Of a DNA stretch of 48,404 nt, positions 26,578-33,943 are shown one piece after another. The notes beneath the pieces were generated by a model. The model was given only the letters and a program-made list of their open reading frames with translations. It searched no databases and was not told the DNA's origin. The stretch is from positions 1 through 48,404 of the forward strand of contig CAJTXN010000018.1 of the NCBI GenBank assembly GCA_910583605.1, written 5' to 3'. Both the position numbers and the translations under genes were made by a program. Within the stretch, counting starts at the first letter, position 1. Every line of letters begins with the position of its first letter. Source of the DNA: an uncultured Lachnospiraceae bacterium (lineage in GTDB: Bacteria; Bacillota; Clostridia; Lachnospirales; Lachnospiraceae).

Positions 26578-27057
26578 GAGTTCTATTTCCTTTGAATTAT
26601 CGCTATCTTTCGAGCAGGCGGTAGCTTAGACAGTATGTAAGGATAATCAATGGAGAGAAACAAAAGTAACCGTTTATATCGATCTTGATTAGAGAATTAA
26701 TTATGATAAGCGTATCATTAGAAATAGTGGTACGCTTATTGATTATTAGAGAATAACATGAATTAATAAAAAAAGTCATTATATGATAAATAATAGATAC
26801 AGAAATTAAGAACTTAAGATATAACAATTGAAAAATGATTAATTTATTAAATTACATAGAAAAAGAGGAAAAATAAAAAAATACAATAGAATAGAAAATT
26901 ATAAACAATTTAGATAAAGCTAATGTTAATATACTATAGATGAGGAGAAAAGGATAAAAATCAATAATCCACAGTGCGTGGTTTTATGTAATTATGATAT
27001 TAATAAGAAAGGAACCGATAATAATTAATTTGATAATTATCATTTGAGGTAAGTAAA
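26578..27057. other. AT-rich 480-bp gap after ppdK
   Basis: No gene or convincing terminator for ppdK is visible. ATAAGCGTA (26706-26714) and TACGCTTAT (26731-26739) form a 9-bp stem, but no T run follows. A weak promoter-like pair TTTAGA (26909-26914) and TACTAT (26932-26937), 17 bases apart, could serve the peptidase at 27058. The base composition becomes strikingly AT-rich here, marking the left edge of the accessory region. Confidence 0.5.
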
Positions 27058-28083
27058 ATGAACTTGAAGAGCAAAAAAATGATTAATATATGGCATAAGA
27101 GATTGACAATTATAATAGTAGCAATAACTTTCTTGACGTTTGTAGTATTTCAGAATCAAACTATTTATGCGAAAGATATAAATGATTATGAAGATACTAG
27201 TATATCAGTATTAACTAATTCTACTATACCATTATATAATAATGAAAATGATATAATCGCATATTATTATGAGCTAAGTAATGGAGGCTATATAATTGTA
27301 AATGCAGATGGATCTGCTTTTATAGAATATTCACTAGAAGATTCAAAGATAGACTTGTTAGAAAGTAAAAATTATTATTATAGTGATGTGTTATCATTAC
27401 ATGAAAAATTAGATAGTGCAATTGCCGAAAATTGTATAACAGGTGAGATAGCAGAAGTTGATGATATAGAATTTAATATAAAGAAATCAGGAATTAATAA
27501 TGTAAAAAGTGCAACAGATTTAGCAATGAATGTGGTTTCTTGCTTATCTGAAGGTGTATTTGAAGAAAAAAAATTAAAGTATAATACAATGACATACAAA
27601 TATAATCCTGATGGAAGGTGTGGTGCAGTAGCAGGAGCAATACTTTTAAGATATTATAACGATTATGTTAATACAAGATATGTTAGTTCAACTTATGAAA
27701 CATACGATGGAAAAGCGCTGATAAATTTTTTGGTTAACAATTATTTAGGTACTGGTACTACATATAAAGAACTTAGAAATGGATTGAATAGTTATTTGTC
27801 TGACATAAATATTTCATATAGATTTCGCATGTTACAAGGCAAAAATTCATTAGATGTATTTAACAAAATCAGAGAGTATATAAAGAATAACAAACCTGTA
27901 ATAGTTGGCTTAACTGGGAGTGAAAAATATGGAGACCATTGGGTAGTTGGCACAGGATATTCTATTCTTTATAATAAAACATTTGGTTTCATTAATATAG
28001 TAAATGTAAATGATGGTTGGGGAAATAGGGATGTAAGTATAAATATGTATTATGTCGATGGTTGCCAATATATTTATAAATAA
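27058..28083 (+). CDS. Secreted papain-like cysteine peptidase (C10/C39-like)
   Basis: A 341-residue exported protein. A hydrophobic segment at about residues 15-35 acts as a signal peptide or anchor. Residues about 40-110 resemble the propeptide of streptopain-type (C10) peptidases, including GGYIIVNADG. The C-terminal half carries GRCGAVAGAILLRYYN with predicted nucleophile C188, GDHWVVGTGY with H294, and NDGWGN with N318/D319: the order and spacing expected for a papain-like fold. Substrate unknown; it could act on host or neighbouring-cell proteins or on a co-secreted peptide. The ribosome binding site is weak (TGAGG about 10 bases upstream). AT-rich, unlike the ppdK side. The next gene, 61 bases on, encodes a small anchored protein that may be its partner. 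Confidence 0.75.
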   Translation: MNLKSKKMINIWHKRLTIIIVAITFLTFVVFQNQTIYAKDINDYEDTSISVLTNSTIPLYNNENDIIAYYYELSNGGYIIVNADGSAFIEYSLEDSKIDLLESKNYYYSDVLSLHEKLDSAIAENCITGEIAEVDDIEFNIKKSGINNVKSATDLAMNVVSCLSEGVFEEKKLKYNTMTYKYNPDGRCGAVAGAILLRYYNDYVNTRYVSSTYETYDGKALINFLVNNYLGTGTTYKELRNGLNSYLSDINISYRFRMLQGKNSLDVFNKIREYIKNNKPVIVGLTGSEKYGDHWVVGTGYSILYNKTFGFINIVNVNDGWGNRDVSINMYYVDGCQYIYK

Positions 28084-28144
28084 CATTATTTAATTTATAT
28101 TGTAATGAGAAACAGGTTTTTATGTAAAAGGAGCGTGTTTAAAA

Positions 28145-28552
28145 ATGAAAAAAAAATTAATATTAATTTTAATAATAATGTTATTTGTGGGGGTGATAAT
28201 TAGTTTGATAATTAGAAATAATGAGAAGGAAACATATGTTAAAATTTTAAATGATAATGAAAAAATTGATTATTTTGTTATACAGTTTAAAAATGACAGT
28301 GTTAAAATAACCGGTGACAGTGAAGTTGCTTCAATATGTGAAATGTTGAACGAAAAAGTAAAAAGGGAGAAAAATTTAGATAATACAAAGGGGTGGATAT
28401 ATGAAATTATAGCTATGGATAGTAATGATAATAAATTAGCAACAATTTTTATTTTAAGTGATACGACGATAAAAATAAATGACAAAACATATAGCTGTAA
28501 AAAAATAAATATTTCTAAAATAGATGAATTAACTGGAATACAAAGAGGGTAA
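28145..28552 (+). CDS. Small membrane-anchored protein, unknown function
   Basis: 135 residues: KKK start, one membrane helix (about 4-23), then an extracellular domain of about 110 residues that is rich in Lys, Asp, Asn and Ile and is probably beta-strand-rich. No family recognised. AAAAGGAG precedes the ATG. It lies directly after the secreted peptidase gene and before a shared terminator, so the two probably form an operon. A peptidase inhibitor or substrate is possible by analogy with SpeB-Spi and staphopain-staphostatin pairs. Those known inhibitors are cytoplasmic, so the analogy is loose. Confidence 0.7.
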   Translation: MKKKLILILIIMLFVGVIISLIIRNNEKETYVKILNDNEKIDYFVIQFKNDSVKITGDSEVASICEMLNEKVKREKNLDNTKGWIYEIIAMDSNDNKLATIFILSDTTIKINDKTYSCKKINISKIDELTGIQRG

Positions 28553-28565
28553 TTTTATCTATATC

Positions 28566-28618
28566 AAATAGTTCGCTTCAGAGTGTATATTTATTTGGAA
28601 GTGGACTATTTTTGTTTT
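28566..28618 (+). terminator. Terminator of the peptidase operon
   Basis: A 14-bp stem with two G-U pairs (28566-28579 with 28598-28611), an 18-base loop and the T-rich tail TTTTGTTTT. Confidence 0.8.
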
Positions 28619-28645
28619 AGATGATTTTTTGAATTAATTGTAACA

Positions 28646-28783
28646 ATATTAGATGAATTCATAGAAGAAGTGCCAAAGCAAGAGAAAGTTTCAGCCAGAG
28701 GTTTGCTATCGGAGTATGCAAATCAAGAATTGCAAAATAATGAGAAAACTCGGATGTTGAAACAGACATTTTTGAGAAACTGA
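28646..28783 (+). pseudogene. Remnant of an antitoxin-like C-terminus
   Basis: An open frame of 45 codons without a proper start reads EEVPKQEKVSARGLLSEYAN and then a short tail. The SARGLLSEYAN pattern resembles the C-terminal tail of small antitoxin-like proteins of Firmicutes (from memory; no search done). Upstream in frame a TGA occurs at 28622, so the N-terminal part is missing. It is a fragment, not a functional gene. Confidence 0.45.
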
Positions 28784-28947
28784 TGGGAAGAAAACTTTCA
28801 ATAATTCAACAAGCAAGGGAAACAAGTGATTACGATGATTTTTATATAGCATCAAAAGAAGAAGCAGAAATGCAATGCCAAAGTGCAGAAGAGATAATTG
28901 AGGTGGTAAAGAAATATTTATTACAGAAATATAAAGTGGAAATATAA
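28753..28947 (+). pseudogene. Remnant of a HEPN-domain protein
   Basis: The frame from 28753 to the stop at 28945-28947 reads a C-terminal HEPN-like pattern: ARETSDYDDFYIASKEEAE, then an amphipathic AEEIIEVVKKYL helix. HEPN proteins often have exactly this SDYDDFY segment near their end. The first ATG (28783) would give only 54 residues, about half a HEPN domain, and there is no ribosome binding site. The frame overlaps that of the antitoxin-like fragment with a shift, so both look like decay products. Confidence 0.5.
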
Positions 28948-29174
28948 TAAAGGCAAAAGAGAGCTGTTGTATATTTTATTTTAGACATTTTTGAATGGTG
29001 ATGAGGATATAAATAATGGCAGTGATTTTGTGAGGAATTAAAGTCAGAGCTACAAGATAAAAATCTAAGTATGACACTTGCGGGAGAAAAGTCTGTTGAA
29101 GACAGATGAATAAGAGACTAAAAGAAGAGTTTCTTTTTCATTCTTTAAATCGCAAAATAAGAAAGAGGGATGTT

Positions 29175-30431
29175 ATGCAAAGGAAAAATGACAAAAAAGT
29201 TTTTTTGAGTTTGATTTTATGGATGTTAATACCGTCAATCTATTTGCTGATTCGGATGAATATGGTTTCCGTTAATCATGTAGATATTAATATTTTAGGA
29301 CAAATGGAATGGTTTGATTTAATAGATGAGATAATTACGACAGCATTTATTACTCCGTTGTATTATCTTCTTAAAAACAAAGAGCCCAGGAAAAATGGTT
29401 TTACATTCATATTGTCATTTGGGGTGTATTTTTTGTTTACAATGATTATTTCTTTGTATATTGGCAATATATCAGCATTTATGAATGCAGAATATGCAGA
29501 GAAATATCTTTTGTTGCAGTCAATATCTATGTTGATTGCTTTTATCGGGGTATTTGTGAATTTATTATTTGTAATTTATGCCCGTTATGATTTTATAGTA
29601 TTGTTTACGGTGATAAAATTACTTTTACTGTCATTATTTGATTATTTACTGATACCTGTATTTAAAGATTTAGGGGCTTCCTATTCTGAAATTATTGTTA
29701 ATACGTTTATTGCAATCTTATCAATGATTTTTATTCTTAAAAAGAAATATATTACATTTGCTGTTTGTAGCAAAGACTTTTTATGTTCATGGTTAAAAAT
29801 AGGCTCTTTTTCAGGATTGCAAATATTTTTAGATAATTTTATCTATGCGTTTATTGTATGCCGTATGGTAAATGCGGTTTTTGAATCAGGAAATTATTGG
29901 ATAGCAAATAATTTTATATGGGGGTGGTTATTAGTACCGATTACTTGTCTGGTACAAATCATACAAAAGAATTCATTGAAAAGTATTTCATTCCGTAATG
30001 TTTGGAAATATGTTTGTGTAATTGTATCTGTGTGGGGGATTACAATACCTTTTTGGAGATTTTTTATACATAACGTAATGGGAGTTAATAATGATAAAGA
30101 TATTTTAAATATACTATATATTTTAGTGCCATATTATGTATGCTATATCGTTGCGGCTATGATAGATGCGTGGTTTGTTTCCAAAGGGAAAACTATATAT
30201 ACATTTATTAATTCTGTTATTGTCAATATTGTATATTATGGAATTATGTATGCTTTATTTAAAAGAGATACATTTGTTTTAAATATTCGTTTTATCATCC
30301 ATCTTTTTGGATTGGGTATGGTGGTTCATATGTTAATTTCAATACTATTATATTGTAATGAGATTTGTAAGAATCCCGATATAAATGGAGGAAAAGGAAG
30401 TGAATATCCGGAACTCCCTGAGAATCGATGA
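29175..30431 (+). CDS. MATE-like multidrug/solute efflux transporter
   Basis: A 418-residue very hydrophobic protein with about 12 predicted membrane helices, similar to the MATE-like transporters common in Lachnospiraceae (IPSIYLLIRM, LGQMEWFDLIDE, NFIYAFIVCRMVNAV and NFIWGWLLVPITC are the recognisable segments). Substrate unknown. The start at 29175 is supported by AAAGAGGG just upstream; an ATG at 29106 in the same frame has none. It looks intact, but it stands among decayed genes and a degraded partial copy of it lies at about 32985-33225. The hydrophilic tail after the last helix (KNPDINGGKG onward) also occurs in the degraded copy. Confidence 0.75.
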   Translation: MQRKNDKKVFLSLILWMLIPSIYLLIRMNMVSVNHVDINILGQMEWFDLIDEIITTAFITPLYYLLKNKEPRKNGFTFILSFGVYFLFTMIISLYIGNISAFMNAEYAEKYLLLQSISMLIAFIGVFVNLLFVIYARYDFIVLFTVIKLLLLSLFDYLLIPVFKDLGASYSEIIVNTFIAILSMIFILKKKYITFAVCSKDFLCSWLKIGSFSGLQIFLDNFIYAFIVCRMVNAVFESGNYWIANNFIWGWLLVPITCLVQIIQKNSLKSISFRNVWKYVCVIVSVWGITIPFWRFFIHNVMGVNNDKDILNILYILVPYYVCYIVAAMIDAWFVSKGKTIYTFINSVIVNIVYYGIMYALFKRDTFVLNIRFIIHLFGLGMVVHMLISILLYCNEICKNPDINGGKGSEYPELPENR

Positions 30432-30540
30432 AAAACGAATAAAGATATAGCAGTTCACATTACTCAATTTGTGAAAGATAATAGGAATACAAAGGATTTG
30501 TAGATTTGAAGCACTTTCAATAAGTTGCTGCTTTGGATAA

Positions 30541-30882
30541 ATGATAATCAAAGTGAGGCAGAAAAATTATGCAAGCCTCTTTATAAGGGAATCCAAGCAT
30601 GATACAAGCACATATGAGTATGTGAGACAGATTTTGGAGAGAGCGCAGAAGAATATCCTTGCATACTTGGAGGGGCAGGAGGATTATACACTTTCTGATA
30701 AACAGAAAATTGCTGACACGATTTTTGTTGTTAGAAAGAATGGGAAATAGATATATGTGTTGGCAAGTCCATCTGACGGCGGGGAAGTCAGGATTTATTA
30801 CCGGGTGGAAATGGATATTTTAGACTATTCTATGGATTGGGAACTTATTAAAACAGATAAGTTTACAGGAACACATCTTTAG
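30541..30882 (+). pseudogene. C-terminal fragment of a large ATPase-like protein with an in-frame stop
   Basis: An open frame starting 30541 has an amber codon at 30748-30750. The same frame then continues with IYVLASPSDGGEVRIYY and DILDYSMDWEL to a stop at 30880-30882. The text on both sides of the amber codon reads as one conserved-looking domain (YEYVRQILERAQKNI, then the SPSDGGEVRIYY block). I associate this, with low certainty, with the end of sacsin-like ATPase proteins. The N-terminal bulk is absent. The 110 bases before it hold only short broken frames, including one that reads DNDNQSEAEKLCKPLYKGI. Confidence 0.5.
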
Positions 30883-30952
30883 GGAACAGCATATGGAATT
30901 TATACTGACAGCGGATGAACAAATAAGGCTGATACAATGAAAACTGACAAGA

Positions 30953-32253
30953 ATGGTTAAAAAAACTTGTCGCAAAACTATTGACAAAACATATAACTGG
31001 CTTGGTAATGATAATGCAGTAATTGAACTGGTGGATAATACTAATGGACATATACATTATACAATGTCAAAGGTGGATAATGAGACATGGAGTGTCAGTG
31101 TATCTGAAACAGCATATAATATTACATTCAACCGATTGAATCCTGATGATAATTCACAGTGGACAAGATATTAATCTTTCAAATGCAAATGAAACAAAAT
31201 GTAAACCGAAACTTGTTAATATTGAAGTACAAGAAAATGTATATGCATATGTAATTGGATTTGAGGATGAGGGAGCAACAGATTTGAGATTTTGGAGAGG
31301 AGATAGCAATACGTTATGGAATTGTTCTGTAGTGTTGAATTATGAAGATTATGCCAATGTATTAAATTGTATTAAAATGTATTAAAATTAATAGCTGGGA
31401 TAATATAGGTGTCATATCTGTAACGGAATATGATATGGATACTGAGGTTGATAGTGATGGAGATGAAATTGAATTAAATTTCAGTCCGTTGTTGGTTGAC
31501 ACAGATTATAACGGAATCTGGGACTGTGATGAAAGAATCTTTCAGAATTTAGAGGTCAACATAGGTAATCAGGAAAGAAATGAGGTTTCCAGTGTATCCG
31601 TTGAATTTGAATGTACAGGGTACATTAACAGTACAACATCAATTGAAGATTTATATGGAAAAGATATATATGTCTCAGATACAGTAGGATTAGTTGGTGT
31701 ACCGATTGATATAAACAGTACTTCTGCATTTGATAGTGCAGTTATAAAATTCTACATGGATTCATCATGTACATTGGAAATACTGGATAATTTATTGATT
31801 TTATGGTATGATGAGGAAAATGACAGATTTGTAGAACAGGAAACTACGTGTTACAGAAAATTAGCATCCAAAAATTATGTAAAAGCACAAAAAAGAGATG
31901 ACCAAACAGGTATTGTATTGTTTGCTTCAACTGCCAGTGTAGCTTGTGGATTGACAAATTCGAGAGCTGATTCAGAAAAGATGATATTGCTGGTTAGTGA
32001 TGGAGAATCGATCATAAACAGTACAACATTGAATGCAGCCATATCAAATGACATTAAAATAAATACTGTCTATATTGGCGGACAAAATAATAATGAGTTA
32101 TTAAGAAGTATAGCTGAGCAGACAGGAGGACAATATTTTAAGGCTGTTACGGCAGATGAATTAATAGACATTTACAGTGAAATTATAGTTGACCAAAGGA
32201 TTGACAGTACCGACAGTGATGGAGATGGAATACCGGATATTTTTGAAATTTGA
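30953..32253 (+). pseudogene. Frameshifted VWA / calcium-repeat surface protein
   Basis: Three frames form one broken gene: 30953-31174, 31146-31385 and about 31384-32253. The first shift is explained by one extra T near 31172 (RY then NLSNANE). The second is explained by an extra 10-bp unit at 31360-31389. The last part has degenerate aspartate-rich calcium loops (DTEVDSDGDEIEL, then DTDYNGIWDCDE). It also has the C-terminal half of a von Willebrand A domain (KMILLVSDGES, INTVYIGG, LLRSIAEQTGGQYF) and ends abruptly in DSDGDGIPD. The N-terminal half of the VWA domain with its DxSxS metal site is missing between TASVACGLTN and KMILL. No signal peptide is left. It descends from a large secreted protein. 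Confidence 0.7.
31360..31389 (+). repeat. Three imperfect 10-bp tandem repeats causing a frameshift
   Basis: TATTAAATTG, TATTAAAATG and TATTAAAATT follow one another. Removing one unit joins the frame 31146-31385 to the frame ending at 32253, so slippage from two to three units is the simplest cause of the break. Confidence 0.7.
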
Positions 32254-32295
32254 TGAAGATGGACATACGGTTTGGATGATGTGGGGGAAATATTG

Positions 32296-32793
32296 ATGAA
32301 ACAAGTAATGGTAATAATCATATTAACAATATGTATATTAATGAATTCGGGCTGTACATCTGCTGAATTAATTAAAAATAATATTGATAATCAACAGACA
32401 GCAAATGATATAAGCGACAAGGTTATTAAGTGCATTAATGATGATGATTTAGAAGAATTGAAAAAGTTATTTTGTGAGCAAGATCAAAGTCAAGGTGCTT
32501 TTGATAATGATGTGAAATATTTATTTGATTGTATTGATGGAAAAATAATATCATATGATATAAATTATCGAGGTGAAGAATCTCTTTCCGTAGGAGAAGA
32601 TGGTAAAATTGAGAGACAGAGAGATGGGATTAGAATAGAGAATATTGTTGTTAACAACTCAGAAGAGAAATATGTAATAAGGATTTATAGATGTACTATA
32701 AACATGGAAGATAGAACAGAAGAAGGAATAACTTCTATTGAATTGAGAGATTCTGATAATAAAAATATTATCGCAACTGTGGGTTGTAATTAA
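32296..32793 (+). CDS. DUF5104-like lipoprotein
   Basis: 165 residues. Signal peptide with lipobox MNSGC (C at about residue 20), then a mature domain of about 145 residues. The pattern DKVIKCINDDDLEELKKLF, then YLFDCIDGKIISYD and EKYVIRIYR, matches lipoproteins of the DUF5104 type as I remember them; function unknown. The start at 32296 is chosen because the signal peptide begins there and GTGGGGGA lies before it. The reading frame appears complete although it sits next to a pseudogene. It is followed by a strong hairpin. Confidence 0.65.
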   Translation: MKQVMVIIILTICILMNSGCTSAELIKNNIDNQQTANDISDKVIKCINDDDLEELKKLFCEQDQSQGAFDNDVKYLFDCIDGKIISYDINYRGEESLSVGEDGKIERQRDGIRIENIVVNNSEEKYVIRIYRCTINMEDRTEEGITSIELRDSDNKNIIATVGCN

Positions 32794-32856
32794 TGCTTGA
32801 ATTGATTAAAATAAAACTTTCTATTTAATTATCCGAATTTTCATAAATTTTAGATT

Positions 32857-32919
32857 GTCTCGTGTATCATTAACGTTAAAAGTTAAACTACTAAGTTGGT
32901 TATTAATGATATGCGAGAC
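32857..32919 (+). terminator. Long hairpin after the DUF5104-like gene, probable terminator
   Basis: 32857-32873 (GTCTCGTGTATCATTAA) pairs with 32903-32919 over 17 bp with two G-U pairs; the loop is 29 bases, then TAATTTTTAATT. The tail is T-rich but starts with TAA. The long loop also allows that this is the end of an old mobile element. Confidence 0.5.
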
Positions 32920-32984
32920 TAATTTTTAATTAGATATTTCAAATGATTTCTAGACTATAGTCTTAAGCTATTTGACAATCTTTA

Positions 32985-33225
32985 GTTTCTTTTCTGGATT
33001 ACAAATAATTTTATCTATGGCTTTATTGTATGCCGTATGGTAAATGCAGTTTTTAAATCAGGAAATTATTGAATAGATTACAATGTCTTTTTGGAGATTT
33101 TTTATACATAACATAATGGGAGTTGACAATGATAACGATATTTTAAATATACAGTATATTTTAGTGCCATATTATGTATGCTTTATTTAAAAAGAATCCC
33201 AATATAAATGGAGAAAAAGGAAGTG
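32985..33225 (+). pseudogene. Shredded partial copy of the MATE-like transporter gene
   Basis: Four collinear pieces of the gene at 29175-30431 are joined here: about 29811-29906, 30039-30144, 30243-30262 and 30370-30403, with several point changes and stops. The second junction falls in a 12-base sequence (ATTATGTATGCT) that occurs in the intact gene at both 30133-30144 and 30243-30254. Deletion between short direct repeats explains it. The rest of the 32794-33416 gap holds the hairpin at 32857 and nothing else I can identify. Confidence 0.8.
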
Positions 33226-33416
33226 AAAAGGCTTGTGAAGCAGATAGATATTTATTATATATACATGGAAAGGATATAAAATATTTATGTTAAAAAATCG
33301 TAATTAGATTACAATTACTCAATATACAGTATGTAATAACAGGGCAATGCAATACTTACGACCACATCAAATGGTTTGTAATTGCCGGTCTGGAATAAAA
33401 ATGAGAAAGGTGTATA

Positions 33417-33827
33417 TTGAGATTAATTATGGAAAGAACAATGGCAAAATGGGAAACAGGAAAACGCTTGAAGAAACTGAGAGAAGCATTGGGATATACC
33501 CAGGAAGAGATGGCTGAGCTGCTGGATGTATCTGTTACACTGTACAAAAAGATGGAAAACGGAAGTTATAATATATCAGTTCGGACAATGCGCCGGCTGA
33601 AGAAAGTTACCGGTGTCTCAATTGACCATTTAATGTTTGGGGAACAGAAAACATTTGATGATATTTGGACGCTGCTGCAAAGTTCGGATAATGAAATCAA
33701 AATGAAGCTTTTGTTACGTTTGATTGTTTATTTTGGAATAGATAGTCGGGAATGTTATATAGAAAGAAAGTGTGAAGAAAAATATTCGATGATTCTGGAT
33801 GAGTGGGTACAGGATATGCTTGAATAA
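33417..33827 (+). CDS. XRE-family transcriptional regulator
   Basis: 136 residues. The first 75 residues are a Cro/CI-type helix-turn-helix domain (KRLKKLREALGYTQEEMAE, then SVTLYKKMENGSYN and GVSIDHLMFG). The remaining 60 residues are a helical tail of unknown role. Start: AAAGGTG lies about seven bases before the TTG at 33417, whereas the ATG at 33429 is too far from any ribosome binding site, so I prefer the TTG. It marks the return to less AT-rich DNA. It lies 116 bases before the cell-wall hydrolase in the same direction and may regulate it or the decayed region. Confidence 0.85.
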   Translation: MRLIMERTMAKWETGKRLKKLREALGYTQEEMAELLDVSVTLYKKMENGSYNISVRTMRRLKKVTGVSIDHLMFGEQKTFDDIWTLLQSSDNEIKMKLLLRLIVYFGIDSRECYIERKCEEKYSMILDEWVQDMLE

Positions 33828-33943
33828 AAATATATTATATTGAAATTTTTACCGATTTAAACTTTTTCTTGCAAACCGGCCGTATAATTGATAGAATAAA
33901 CAAGAAAATTGCAGACAGGCTGTTAATGAAAGGGAATGAATGT

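Noticed and set aside
26706..26739. 9-bp stem after ppdK as its terminator
   Set aside because: It is about 130 bases past the stop and no T run follows on either side.
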